Part shown: in pieces, positions 18,644 through 27,214 of the stretch
Layout: each line of letters opens with the position of its first letter
Numbering within the stretch: position 1 is the stretch's first letter
Source: Saccharopolyspora kobensis
GTDB taxonomy: Bacteria; Actinomycetota; Actinomycetes; Mycobacteriales; Pseudonocardiaceae
Direction of reading: 5' to 3'
DNA: 64,000 bases
Assembly: GCF_900108315.1 (NCBI RefSeq)
Contig: NZ_FNVB01000004.1
Span: 744,001-808,000 of the forward strand
Made by a program: the position numbers and the translations under genes
The notes under the pieces: generated by a model
Database searches by the model: none
Seen by the model: the letters and a program-made list of their open reading frames with translations, nothing else
What the model was told of the DNA's origin: nothing

Positions 18644-19096
18644 ATGTCCAGTTACCGCACCGTGGTCGTCGGGACGGACGGCTCGGAGCCCTCGCTGCGC
18701 GCGGTGGCCCGCGCCGGAGCCGTGGCCGGCGATTCCGCAGCCCGGTTGGTGATCGTGTGCGCCTACTACCCGACCCCGGACCGCGAGGTCGAGCAGGCGC
18801 GCGACGAGCTGGGCGACGAGGCCTTCCAGGTGGTCGGCTCGGCGCCCGCCGAGGCCACGCTGCGCGACGCCGCCGACGTCGCCCGGCAGGCCGGCGCGAA
18901 GGCGGTGGACACCTCCGCCGCGGTCGGCGCGCCGATCGGCGTGCTGCTGTCCGCCGCGGAGCGGGAGGGCGCCGACCTGATGGTGGTCGGCAGCCGCGGG
19001 TTGAACACGTTGAAGGGGCGGATCCTCGGCTCGGTGCCGTCCGAGGTGTCCCGTCGAGCTGAATGCGATGTGCTCGTTGTCCGAACCACGCGATAG
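18644..19096 (+). CDS. universal stress protein (UspA family, ATP-binding type)
   Basis: A 150-residue single-domain Usp. VVVGTDGSEPSLRAV at the N-terminus and the C-terminal MVVGSRGLNTLKGRILGSVP give the G-2X-G-9X-G-S motif that binds ATP. Such proteins modulate stress and dormancy physiology. ATG at 18644 follows AGTAGGAGTGCG. It is followed by an adenylate cyclase gene 22 bp away on the same strand, so nucleotide signalling may be linked, though that is inference. Confidence 0.5.
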   Translation: MSSYRTVVVGTDGSEPSLRAVARAGAVAGDSAARLVIVCAYYPTPDREVEQARDELGDEAFQVVGSAPAEATLRDAADVARQAGAKAVDTSAAVGAPIGVLLSAAEREGADLMVVGSRGLNTLKGRILGSVPSEVSRRAECDVLVVRTTR

Positions 19097-19118
19097 GCCG
19101 ACCGCGCGCGGCGACGAG

Positions 19119-20054
19119 ATGGAGAAGACCATCCTCGGCAGCGCCCCGCGCTACACGAAGGATCAGGTCGCCGATGCCGCGGGCGTGCCGGTGCAGCGCG
19201 CCGAGCAGCTCTGGCAGGCGATGGGGTTCGCGCACGTGGACGACGACGCGGTGGTGTTCACCGATGCCGACGTCGCCGCGCTGCGCTCGCTGGTGGAGCT
19301 GGTCTCGGCGGAGGTGATCCCGCCCGAGCTGGAGTCGGCGGTGGCCCGTTCGCTGGCGCAGACGATGTCCCGGCTGGCCGAGTGGCAGGTGGGCATCTTC
19401 AAGTCGCTGCTGGGCGACCAGTTCGCGGTGGACGTGCAGACGACCGCCCAGGTCGCCTCGGTGATCCTGCCGGTGATGGAGCGGATGCAGGACTACGTGT
19501 GGCGGCGGCACTTGGCGGCCACCGCCTCGCGGGAGCTCGCCGAGCGCGACCCGGGTGCTGACGAGCGCCTGCAGGTGATCGGCTTCGCCGACCTGGTCGG
19601 CTACACCCGCCTGATCCGGGACTTCACCGAGCTGGAGCTGGCCCGGCTGATCGACGGCTTCGAGTCGCTGGCCGGGGGCGTGGTCGCGGAGAACCACGGG
19701 CGGGTGATCAAGACGGTGGGCGACGAGGTGCTGTTCGTCGCCGACACCGCCGCCGACGCGGCCGAGATCGCCCTGACGCTCAACGAGGAGATCGCCAAGA
19801 ACGACCTGCTGCCGCCGCTGCGCATCGGGCTCGCGCAGGGCCAGGTGCTGGCCCGCTTCGGCGACGTCTACGGCTCGACGGTGAACATCGCCAGCCGGCT
19901 GACCTCGGTGGCCCGCCCGGCATCGGCGCTGGTGGACCGCGAGCTTGCGGCCTCGCTGCGCGGGCACCCGGACTACCGCCTGATCCCGCTCGGCCCGACC
20001 AAGGTCCAGGGCTTCCGCGGCCTGCACGCCTGGGCGCTGCGTCGCGCTGGCTGA
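19119..20054 (+). CDS. class III adenylate cyclase with Rv1264-type regulatory domain
   Basis: A 311-residue cytosolic cyclase. Residues about 8-135 resemble the adenylate cyclase regulatory domain of the pH-sensing mycobacterial enzyme Rv1264 (TKDQVADAAGV at the start, then RLAEWQVGIF). The catalytic domain (about 145-305) retains both metal aspartates (IGFADLVGYTRL and KTVGDEVLF), the substrate lysine before VGDE, and the transition-state Asn and Arg in VNIASRLTS. The product should be cAMP, but the specificity position reads Ser/Thr rather than Asp, so GTP use is not excluded. ATG at 19119 is chosen because the regulatory domain starts there. Confidence 0.5.
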   Translation: MEKTILGSAPRYTKDQVADAAGVPVQRAEQLWQAMGFAHVDDDAVVFTDADVAALRSLVELVSAEVIPPELESAVARSLAQTMSRLAEWQVGIFKSLLGDQFAVDVQTTAQVASVILPVMERMQDYVWRRHLAATASRELAERDPGADERLQVIGFADLVGYTRLIRDFTELELARLIDGFESLAGGVVAENHGRVIKTVGDEVLFVADTAADAAEIALTLNEEIAKNDLLPPLRIGLAQGQVLARFGDVYGSTVNIASRLTSVARPASALVDRELAASLRGHPDYRLIPLGPTKVQGFRGLHAWALRRAG

Positions 20055-20263
20055 GCTCCGTTCGGGATTCGTCCAAGTGATCGAATTCCCGGTGCGCTCG
20101 GCCGTCGCGGAGCGGTTCGCCCGGTAGCCCCGCGCCGGTGGCCGCCACCTGCGGTTTTCGCGGTCGTCAGCGGGGCGTTCCGGCGGATTCAGCTGTCACC
20201 GCGCCAGGTGGGCCGCCGGAAAAGCGGGATGCTCGCGGGCAGCCCCGGCAATAGAGTCGAGGC

Positions 20264-21643
20264 ATGGCCGATCGGGGAGCAGTCGCTGCAGGCAGCCATT
20301 CCGACGATGTCACCGCGCTGGTCGCGGAGTACGCGCGACTGCCCGCAGGCGCGCCGGTGCGCCTGGCCAAGCCCACCTCGAACCTGTTCCGGTTCCGCGA
20401 TCCCGCGGCCGGGCCGGGCCTGGACGTCGGCCGCTTCGACCGGGTGCTGGAGGTGGACACCGCCAACCGCACCGCGCAGGTGCAGGGCATGGCGACCTAC
20501 GAGCGCATCGTCGACGCGCTGCTGCCGTCCGGGCACATCCCGCTGGTGGTGCCGCAGCTGAAGACGATCACGCTCGGCGGTGCGGTGGCCGGGCTCGGCA
20601 TCGAGTCCACCTCGTTCCGCAGCGGCCTGCCGCACGAATCGGTGCGGGAGCTGGAGATCCTCACCGGCTCCGGCGAGGTGGTGCGCGCCCGCCCGGACAA
20701 CGAGCACGCCGAGCTCTTCCGCGGATTCCCCAACTCCTACGGCACGCTGGGCTACGCGCTGCGGCTGGAGATCGAGCTGGAGCAGGTCCGCCCGCACGTG
20801 CGGCTGGAGCACGTCCGGTTCGACACGGCTCGGGAGTGCGCGGCGGCGCTGGCGCAGATCTGCCGCGACCGCACCTTCGACGGACACCCGGTCGACTTCC
20901 TCGACGGCACCGTGTTCAGCGCCCGCGAGCAGTACCTGACCATCGGGTCCTATGTGGACGAGGCGCCGTTCACCAGCGACTACACCGGTCAGCAGATCTA
21001 CTACCGCTCCATCCAGCAGCGGCGCACCGACCACCTGAGCATCCACGACTACCTGTGGCGCTGGGACACCGACTGGTTCTGGTGCTCCCGCGCGTTCGGC
21101 GCGCAGCGCCCGCTGGTGCGGCGGTTCTGGCCGCAGCGCTACCGCCGCTCCGACGTCTACCGCCGCATCGTGGCCTGGGACCGCAGGCACGCGGTGACCG
21201 ACCGGCTCGCGGTGCTGCGCGGTCGCGGCGTCAACGAGCCGGTGATCCAGGACGTGGAGATCCCGGTCGACCGGCTGCCGGAGTTCCTGGAGTTCTTCCA
21301 CCGCGACATCGGCATCTCGCCGGTCTGGCTGTGCCCGGTGCAGCTGCGCGATCCCAAGGGCTGGCCGCTGTACCCGATGGATCCCGACGAGCTGTACATC
21401 AACGTCGGGTTCTGGTCGACGGTGCCGCTGCGCAAGGGCGAGGCGCCGGGGCGGCACAACCGGGCGATCGAGCGCGTGGTGACCGAGCTGGACGGCCACA
21501 AGTCGCTGTACTCCAACTCCTACTTCACCGAGGAGGAGTTCTGGCGGCTCTACAACCGGCCCGCCTACCAGCGCCTCAAGGAGCGCTACGACCCGGCGGG
21601 CCGGTTGCCCGGGCTGTACGAGAAGTGCGTGCGGGAGAAGTGA
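20264..21643 (+). CDS. tmsA: FAD-binding reductase for 10-methyl fatty acids (TmsA/BfaA-like)
   Basis: A 459-residue FAD-linked oxidoreductase of the DHCR24/DIMINUTO type. The PCMH FAD-binding domain spans about residues 20-180 (TITLGGAVAGLGIESTSFR with the FAD-contacting Gly-rich loop, then GFPNSYGTLGYALRLEIEL). The C-terminal half contains FAD-linked oxidase signatures and many aromatic residues. It is followed 16 bp later by a cyclopropane-synthase-like methyltransferase. This pair is known in mycobacteria and other actinobacteria to make 10-methyl (tuberculostearic-type) fatty acids: the methyltransferase forms a 10-methylene group and this enzyme reduces it with NADPH. ATG at 20264. Confidence 0.5.
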   Translation: MADRGAVAAGSHSDDVTALVAEYARLPAGAPVRLAKPTSNLFRFRDPAAGPGLDVGRFDRVLEVDTANRTAQVQGMATYERIVDALLPSGHIPLVVPQLKTITLGGAVAGLGIESTSFRSGLPHESVRELEILTGSGEVVRARPDNEHAELFRGFPNSYGTLGYALRLEIELEQVRPHVRLEHVRFDTARECAAALAQICRDRTFDGHPVDFLDGTVFSAREQYLTIGSYVDEAPFTSDYTGQQIYYRSIQQRRTDHLSIHDYLWRWDTDWFWCSRAFGAQRPLVRRFWPQRYRRSDVYRRIVAWDRRHAVTDRLAVLRGRGVNEPVIQDVEIPVDRLPEFLEFFHRDIGISPVWLCPVQLRDPKGWPLYPMDPDELYINVGFWSTVPLRKGEAPGRHNRAIERVVTELDGHKSLYSNSYFTEEEFWRLYNRPAYQRLKERYDPAGRLPGLYEKCVREK

Positions 21644-21659
21644 GGAAGGGGATTCGCTG

Positions 21660-22892
21660 ATGGGCTGGGCAGAGGTGTTCGCGCGCGTCCTCGGGGGCGG
21701 AGCCCCGGTGGAGATCCGAGCTTTCGACGGCAGCCGGACCGGTCCGCCCGGCGCCGAGATCGGCGTGGAAGTCCGCTCCCCGCTGGCGCTCTCGCACCTG
21801 GCCGCGGCTCCCGGCGAGCTCGGCCTCGCCCGCGCCTACGTCACCGGGGCGCTGGAGGTGCACGGCGACATGTACACCGCGCTGGCCGCCTTCCCGTCGG
21901 TGGCGCTGCACGACATCCCGCCGGGCCTGCGCCGCGAACTGCTGGTGAAGCTGGCCGGGTACCGGCTGTGGTGGCCGGTGAAACCGCCTGCGGTCGAGCA
22001 CCGGCCGTCGGGCGGCTGGCGGCACTCCAAGCGCCGCGACAGCAAGGCGATCTCCTACCACTACGACGTGTCCAACAGGTTCTACGAGTGGGTGCTGGGC
22101 CCGTCGATGGCCTACACCTGCGCGGTGTACCCGACCGCGGAGTCCACTTTGGAGGAAGCGCAGTTCGCCAAGCACGACCTGGTGGCGCGCAAGCTCGGGC
22201 TCCGGGAGGGCATGCGGCTGCTCGACGTGGGCTGCGGCTGGGGCGGCATGGTGATGCACGCCGCCGAGCACTACGGGGTCCGCGCGCTGGGCGTGACGCT
22301 GTCCCGGCAGCAGGCGCAGTGGGCGCAGAAGGCGATCGCCGAACGCGGCCTCGCCGACCTGGCCGAGGTCCGCCACCTGGACTACCGGGACGTGCCCGAG
22401 ACCGGGTTCGACGCGGTCAGCTCGATCGGGCTCACCGAGCACATCGGCCTGGCGCAGCTGCCGTCGTACTTCTCGTTCCTGCACGACAAGCTGGTGCCGG
22501 GCGGGCGGCTGCTCAACCACTGCATCACCCGCCCGGACGGCAGCTTCGGGGCGCGGCCGGGCAAGTTCATCACCCGCTACGTCTTCCCGGACGGCGAGCT
22601 GGAACCGGTGGGCACGCTGGTGTCGGCGATGAACGACAACGGCTTCGAGGTGCGCCACGAGGAGAACCTGCGCGAGCACTACGCGCTGACGCTGGCGGGC
22701 TGGTGCGAGAACCTCGAAGCGCACTGGGACGATGCGGTCGCGGAGGTGGGGCTCGAGCGGGCGCGCGTGTGGCGGCTGTACATGGCGGCCTGCCGGCTGG
22801 GCTTCGAGCGCAACATCGTCCAGCTCCACCAGGTGCTCGGCGTCCGCCTCGACGACACCGACGCGCACTACCCGCTGCGCCCGTCGTGGTGA
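21660..22892 (+). CDS. tmsB: SAM-dependent fatty-acyl 10-methylene transferase (CFA synthase family, TmsB/BfaB-like)
   Basis: A 410-residue protein of the cyclopropane fatty acid synthase family. HYDVSNRFYEWVLGPSMAYTCAVY is the entry motif of the family, the SAM site is LLDVGCGWGGMVMHAAEHYG, and LTEHIG with FSFLHDKLVPGGRLLNHCI follow. Residues 1-100 form the family N-terminal domain. Its tight pairing with the FAD reductase, not with another cyclopropanase, indicates methylation of oleoyl phospholipids at C10 to 10-methylene acids. ATG at 21660 lies behind GAGGAAGGGGATTCGCTG. Lipid specificity is inferred from the gene pair. Confidence 0.5.
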   Translation: MGWAEVFARVLGGGAPVEIRAFDGSRTGPPGAEIGVEVRSPLALSHLAAAPGELGLARAYVTGALEVHGDMYTALAAFPSVALHDIPPGLRRELLVKLAGYRLWWPVKPPAVEHRPSGGWRHSKRRDSKAISYHYDVSNRFYEWVLGPSMAYTCAVYPTAESTLEEAQFAKHDLVARKLGLREGMRLLDVGCGWGGMVMHAAEHYGVRALGVTLSRQQAQWAQKAIAERGLADLAEVRHLDYRDVPETGFDAVSSIGLTEHIGLAQLPSYFSFLHDKLVPGGRLLNHCITRPDGSFGARPGKFITRYVFPDGELEPVGTLVSAMNDNGFEVRHEENLREHYALTLAGWCENLEAHWDDAVAEVGLERARVWRLYMAACRLGFERNIVQLHQVLGVRLDDTDAHYPLRPSW

Positions 22893-23006
22893 TCCGCGCG
22901 AAATCGTTCACCCGGTGCGCGGAGTCGCCCGACCGATGACTTCCGGCTCGGTGGCCGGTCTACCCGTCCGCACCGATAGTGGTGCGAGAGCGGACGGGAG
23001 ATCGCG

Positions 23007-23492
23007 ATGGCCAAGATCGAGCAGAAGATCACCACCAACCTGTGGTTCGACGGCGTGGCCGAGGAGGCCGCGGCGCACTACACCGGCATTTTCGAGGACT
23101 CGCGGATCACGCAGGTGCTGCGCCACGGCGAGGCCGGGTCGGGGACGCCGGGAACGGTGATGACCGTGCAGTTCGAGCTGGCCGGCCAGCAGTTCGTCGG
23201 CATCAACGGCGGCCCGCAGTTCACCTTCACCGAGGCCGTCTCGCTGCAGGTCCGGTGCGAATCGCAGGAGGAGGTGGACCGCCTGTGGCAGCAGCTCGGC
23301 GAGGGCGGCGAGCCCGGCCCCTGCGGCTGGCTCAAGGACAAGTACGGCCTGTCCTGGCAGATCGTCCCGAACCGGCTCTACGAGCTGATCACCGACCCGG
23401 ACGCGGAGAAGGCCGACCGCGTCATCAAGGCGATGCTCGCCATGGACGGCAAGCTCGACATCGCCGCCCTGGAAGCCGCGGCCGCGGGCTGA
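23007..23492 (+). CDS. VOC family protein (PhnB/3-dmu-9 type)
   Basis: A 161-residue vicinal-oxygen-chelate protein: ITTNLWFDGVAEEAAAHYT, then GQQFVGINGGPQFTFTEAVS, and the C-terminal KDKYGLSWQIVPNRL, which is the family signature of PhnB/3-demethylubiquinone-like proteins. ATG at 23007 follows GGGAG. These proteins are often of unknown activity and sometimes glyoxalase-like. No functional link to its neighbours is evident. Confidence 0.5.
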   Translation: MAKIEQKITTNLWFDGVAEEAAAHYTGIFEDSRITQVLRHGEAGSGTPGTVMTVQFELAGQQFVGINGGPQFTFTEAVSLQVRCESQEEVDRLWQQLGEGGEPGPCGWLKDKYGLSWQIVPNRLYELITDPDAEKADRVIKAMLAMDGKLDIAALEAAAAG

Positions 23493-23603
23493 GCCGCAGA
23501 ACTCGGTGCTGAAGCCGTAGTCGCCGAGGGCATCGGCTCGGCGACGCTCGGGCTCGGGGGCGTAGCGCGACATCGAGCGGCCACCACGCCGGATCGTGGC
23601 AGA

Positions 23604-25001
23604 TCACGGCAGGTCGTCGAGCGTCAGCGGCGGGACGAAGTCGCCGACCCGGGTGCGGATCCAGAAGGCGCCCGTCTCGCGGCGCTCGGCGCGCGTCGTG
23701 AAGCGGTAGCGGTACAGATCCGCGCGGATCAGCAGCGGCGGCCGGTCCGGGAACGGGTTGTGGCGCAGCAGGCGCAGGACGTGCTCGTCGTTGCGCAGGA
23801 GCGCCTTGATCAGGCCGGGCAGCCAGGCGCGGCCGTAGCCGGGGGAGAGCGCGAGGAACCACATCAGCCAGTCCAGGCGGAGGTGGTAGGGCGCGACCTG
23901 CGGTGGGCGGCGGTGCGGGTCGCCGGGCTTGCCCTTGAAGCCGTACTCCCGCCACTGGCCGTCGACGTCGGCAGCGCCCTCCACGACGACCTCGTAGCGG
24001 GTGCGGGTGATGCTGCCGAACGCGCCGTAGGTGTTGCCCAGGTGCAGCTTGTTGAAGCTGCGGTTCATCACCTGGCGCTTGCCGAGCATGTTGCGCACCG
24101 GCGCGTAGCTCAGCACCGCGAACACCACCGCCAGCACCAGCACGAGCACGGCGAACCACGGCGGCAGCCCGGCCATCGGCGGCGGCTCGAACGGGCCCGA
24201 GCTCATCGCCGAGCAGGCCAGCGTGATGGTCAGCAGGTTCAGCCAGGCGAAGTTCCCGCTGAGCATCAGCCAGCCCTGCGTCACCACCACGACCAGCCCG
24301 GCCGCTGTGGCGACCGGTTGCGGCGCGAACAGCAGGAACGGCACGACGAGCTGGGTGAAGTGGTTGGCCACCACCTCTACCTGGTGCACCTGGCGGGGGA
24401 GCCGGTGGAACCAGCGGCTCAGCGGGCCGGGCATCGGCTGGGTCTCGTGGTGGTAGTACAGCGCGGTGAGGTCGCGCCAGCAGGAGTCGCCGCGCATCTT
24501 GATCAGCCCGGCGCCGAACTCCACCCGGAACAGCAGCCAGCACAGCAACCAGACCACCAGGGTCGGCGGCGCGATCCCGGCCGGGCCGAGGAAGATCACC
24601 AGGAACCCGGCTTCGAGCAGCAGCGACTCCCAGCCGAACGAGTACCAGACCTGCCCGACGTTGACGATCGACAGGTACAGCAGCCACAGCAGCGTCCACA
24701 GCACCAGCCACGCCCACAGCGGCGCCAGGTCGGCGAACAGCGCCAGCGCGCTGCCTGCGATCCCGGCCCAGCAGACGCCCGCGTAGAACCGGTCGGAGTA
24801 GTGCAGGTGGAACAGGCTGGGCGATTCCCGGAACGGCACGTGCGCCAGGAAGCGGGGGATCGGGGTCAGCCCGCGCTCGCCGAGCAGTCCCCGGAACTGC
24901 CGCAGCGCGCTGACGAATCCGAGCAGGTAGGTGATGGCGACCAGGTGCGCGACCGCGAAGCGCGCGATCCAGTAGTCGGGAGCTGCTGCCCAATCCCACA
25001 T
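23604..25001 (-). CDS. lipase maturation factor family membrane protein
   Basis: A 465-residue polytopic protein starting at ATG 25001. The N-terminal two thirds hold about eight hydrophobic helices; IVNVGQVWYSFGWESLLLEAGFL and FRVEFGAGLIKMRGDSCWRDLTAL match the conserved core of the LMF1-like family, and the soluble C-terminal domain has [21 protein letters not shown]. In vertebrates LMF1 helps fold lipases in the ER; the bacterial role is unknown, possibly in exported or membrane-linked lipase maturation. It is divergent from the rRNA methyltransferase. Confidence 0.5.
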   Translation of the reverse strand: MWDWAAAPDYWIARFAVAHLVAITYLLGFVSALRQFRGLLGERGLTPIPRFLAHVPFRESPSLFHLHYSDRFYAGVCWAGIAGSALALFADLAPLWAWLVLWTLLWLLYLSIVNVGQVWYSFGWESLLLEAGFLVIFLGPAGIAPPTLVVWLLCWLLFRVEFGAGLIKMRGDSCWRDLTALYYHHETQPMPGPLSRWFHRLPRQVHQVEVVANHFTQLVVPFLLFAPQPVATAAGLVVVVTQGWLMLSGNFAWLNLLTITLACSAMSSGPFEPPPMAGLPPWFAVLVLVLAVVFAVLSYAPVRNMLGKRQVMNRSFNKLHLGNTYGAFGSITRTRYEVVVEGAADVDGQWREYGFKGKPGDPHRRPPQVAPYHLRLDWLMWFLALSPGYGRAWLPGLIKALLRNDEHVLRLLRHNPFPDRPPLLIRADLYRYRFTTRAERRETGAFWIRTRVGDFVPPLTLDDLP

Positions 25002-25101
25002 CGTGCCCACCGTCCCAGCTCGCGCCGAGCGTGCTCCGCGCGGGTGCTCGCGCCTCGGACTTCTACAATCGCCTGTCGACGATGCGCTGTGGAGGGCTGG
25101 A

Positions 25102-25959
25102 TTGCTGGACGACGTGGTGGCGGTGCTGGCCTGCCCGCATTGCGGTGCCGACCTGGACCGGACCGGCAACAGCCTGCGCTGCGCGGCGAACCACGTGTTC
25201 GACGTCGCCCGCCAGGGCTACGTGAGCCTGCTGCCCGGCGGCACGAAGGTCGCCGGTGACACGGCGGCGATGGTCGCGGCCCGCGCGGACTTCCTGGCCG
25301 CCGGGCACTACGCACCGATCGCCGACGCAGCGGCTGAAGCGCTGTCCGGCGTCGAGGGATGCGTGGTCGACATCGGGGCCGGGACCGGTTACTACCTCGC
25401 TCGTGCTCTCGAAGGTTCCGAGCGCATCGGGCTCGCGCTGGACGTCTCGAAGTACGCCGCGCGCCGCGCGGCCAAAGCGCACCCGCGCATGGGTGCTGCT
25501 GTCGCCGACGCTTGGCAGACGCTGCCGGTTCGCACCGGTGCGGCTTCGGCGGTGCTGAACGTCTTCGCGCCCCGCAACGCCGCTGAGATGCACCGCGTCC
25601 TGCGCCCGGACGGGCGGCTCGTGGTGGTCGTGCCCAACGGCGACCACCTGGCGGACCTGGTGTCGGCCCTTGGGCTGCTCAAGGTCGACGAGCGCAAGCA
25701 GGAGCGCCTGACCGAGCAGCTGGCCGACCACTTCGAGCTGATCGAGCAGCGGACCTGCGAGTTCCGCCTCTCCCTGGCCGAGCCGGAGGCCGAAGCGGTG
25801 GTGGCGATGGGTCCCAGCGCCTGGCACGCCGACCCCGAGGCCCTCCGAGCCCGGATCGCGGCCCTCCCGAAGCCCCTCGCGCCGACGGCCTCGGTCACGA
25901 TCGCCAGCTACCGTCCCTTTCCGCAGGTGGCAGCCCGTGAGCGTTTTGCGGGGTCATAG
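25102..25959 (+). CDS. RlmA-type 23S rRNA (guanine-N1)-methyltransferase
   Basis: A 285-residue methyltransferase with the RlmA layout: an N-terminal zinc ribbon (Cys11, Cys14, Cys27, His31 in CPHCGADLD and RCAANHVFD), YVSLLPGG, then the SAM motif VVDIGAGTGYYLARAL near 94, and FAPRNAAEMHRVLRPDGRLVVVVP. Members methylate G745/G748 of 23S rRNA and can alter macrolide or tylosin sensitivity. The TTG at 25102 is preceded by GGAGGG at the right distance. The final residues (AARERFAGS) are encoded by the left arm of a TATAG-type hairpin repeat, which also provides the stop codon. Confidence 0.5.
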   Translation: MLDDVVAVLACPHCGADLDRTGNSLRCAANHVFDVARQGYVSLLPGGTKVAGDTAAMVAARADFLAAGHYAPIADAAAEALSGVEGCVVDIGAGTGYYLARALEGSERIGLALDVSKYAARRAAKAHPRMGAAVADAWQTLPVRTGAASAVLNVFAPRNAAEMHRVLRPDGRLVVVVPNGDHLADLVSALGLLKVDERKQERLTEQLADHFELIEQRTCEFRLSLAEPEAEAVVAMGPSAWHADPEALRARIAALPKPLAPTASVTIASYRPFPQVAARERFAGS

Positions 25960-25978
25960 CACCACAAAACACTCACGG
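25935..25978. repeat. TATAG-type hairpin repeat, copy 3
   Basis: Arms CCGTGAGCGTTTTG (25935-25948) and CAAAACACTCACGG (25965-25978), one mismatch, centre CGGGGTCATAGCAC. The left arm forms the end of the RlmA reading frame and the central TAG is its stop codon. Confidence 0.5.
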
Positions 25979-26004
25979 TCCTTGACCAGCGGGAACGCGT
26001 CGGA

Positions 26005-26499
26005 TCAGCCGCGGGCGAGTTCGGTTTCGTAGGCCGCGCGCAGGCGGTCGAAGACCGACTCCGCGCCCTCCGGGCGCGGGATGCCCAGGTGCTGCTCGCG
26101 CAGTTCGTCCATGAACTCCGCCCACAGCTCCGGGCCGCCGCGTTCGAGCAGCTCGGCTCGGATGGCCAGCTCTCGCGTCACCGGCATGTGACGGCGTCCC
26201 CAGGCACCGAGGTGCGCCATCACGGGGACGAGCTGGATCGCCGGCTCGGTGAGGCTGTAGATCACCTTCTGCTTGTGGCTGGGATCGGGCGCCTTGGACA
26301 CCAGGCCTTCCTCGGTGAGGCGCTGGAGGCGGGCGGCGAGGATGTTCGAGGCGATGCCCTCCTCGGAGTTGTTCAGCAGTTCCCGGAAGTGCCTCCGGTT
26401 GCCGAACATCAGGTCCCGGATGACGATCAGCGACCACTTGTCGCCGAGCACCTCGAGGGAGAGGTTGATCGGACACCCGGAACGGTGCTCGTCCTTCAC
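26005..26499 (-). CDS. HxlR family transcriptional regulator
   Basis: A 164-residue regulator with GTG start behind GGGAGGAGCCG. The HxlR winged helix-turn-helix spans about residues 8-100: Cys9 (CPINLSLEVLGDKWSLIVIRDLM), with the conserved GDKW and then FRELLNNSEEGIASNILAARL, ending RKVIYSLTE-like text. Cys9 may be a redox switch, as in related regulators. It is divergent from the RibD-C reductase gene, with an inverted repeat TTGCAATC/GATTGCAA in the promoter region, so it probably represses that gene and itself. Inducer unknown. Confidence 0.5.
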   Translation of the reverse strand: MKDEHRSGCPINLSLEVLGDKWSLIVIRDLMFGNRRHFRELLNNSEEGIASNILAARLQRLTEEGLVSKAPDPSHKQKVIYSLTEPAIQLVPVMAHLGAWGRRHMPVTRELAIRAELLERGGPELWAEFMDELREQHLGIPRPEGAESVFDRLRAAYETELARG

Positions 26500-26528
26500 C
26501 GGCTCCTCCCATCGCCAGAAGAAACTGC

Positions 26529-26572
26529 TTGCAATCCGCAGTCGGTAAGTTCTAGATTATCACCGATTGCAA
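26529..26572. promoter_or_regulatory. inverted repeat in the HxlR/RibD-C divergent promoter
   Basis: TTGCAATC (26529-26536) and GATTGCAA (26565-26572), perfect 8-bp arms 28 bp apart around an AT-rich TCTAGATTAT. Beside it is the palindrome TTGCAACGTGCAA (26567-26579). Candidate HxlR operator. Confidence 0.5.
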
Positions 26573-26604
26573 CGTGCAACCAGATAAGCATCGCAGGAGG
26601 AGAC

Positions 26605-27204
26605 ATGAGCACCAAGGTCGTGTGCGACATCGCCGTCTCGGCCGACGGGTACGTCGCGGGCCCCGGCCAGACCGCCGACAAGCCGTTCGGCGACGGTCCG
26701 GTCGACCAGCTGACCTCCTGGATGTTCCAGACCCCGGAGGAGAACGAGGCGGAGCTGGAAGCGGTCACCGCGGCCGGAGCCTACGTGATGGGCCGCAACA
26801 TGTTCGGCCCGGGACGCGGCGAGTGGGACCTGGACTGGAAGGGCTGGTGGGGCGAGGAGCCGCCGTACCACGCACCGGTCTTCGTCCTGACCCACCACGC
26901 GCGCGAATCCCTGGTCATGGGCGGCGGCACCACCTTCACCTTCGTCACCGAAGGCATCCACGCGGCGCTGAAGCAGGCGAAGGAGGCGGCGGGCGACCGC
27001 GACGTGGCGATCGCCGGAGGCGCGGCCACGATCAACCAGTACCTCCGCGAGGGCCTGATCGACGAACTCCGCACCCACGTCGCCCCGGTCGTCCTCGGCG
27101 CGGGAGAACGCCTCTTCGACGGAGTCCCGTCCCAGGGCATGGAGATCGTCTCGGCCCGTCCGGCCTCCCTCGTCACCCACATCACCTACCGGATCAAGAG
27201 CTGA
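26605..27204 (+). CDS. dihydrofolate reductase family (RibD C-terminal domain) protein
   Basis: A 199-residue protein with ATG 26605 behind GCAGGAGGAGAC. MSTKVVCDIAVSADGYVAGP, the Gly-rich VMGRNMFG, and DRDVAIAGGAATINQYLREG-type motifs place it in the RibD-C/DHFR-like reductase family, NADPH-binding enzymes of uncertain substrate. It is divergently transcribed from the HxlR regulator and probably controlled by it. Not a folate DHFR by sequence. Confidence 0.5.
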   Translation: MSTKVVCDIAVSADGYVAGPGQTADKPFGDGPVDQLTSWMFQTPEENEAELEAVTAAGAYVMGRNMFGPGRGEWDLDWKGWWGEEPPYHAPVFVLTHHARESLVMGGGTTFTFVTEGIHAALKQAKEAAGDRDVAIAGGAATINQYLREGLIDELRTHVAPVVLGAGERLFDGVPSQGMEIVSARPASLVTHITYRIKS

Positions 27205-27214
27205 TCCGGAGCGC

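Noticed and set aside
20130-20176. fourth TATAG hairpin near 20150
   Set aside because: A GCCACCTGCGG tract like the flank of copy 1 is present, but no hairpin arms or TATAG centre follow.
23493-23573. short minus-strand frame starting MSRYAPEPERRRADALGDYG
   Set aside because: A tempting start with good codon use, but it soon runs antisense to the VOC gene and has no ribosome site; a similar GAAGCCGTAG tract at 5965 has no coding support either.
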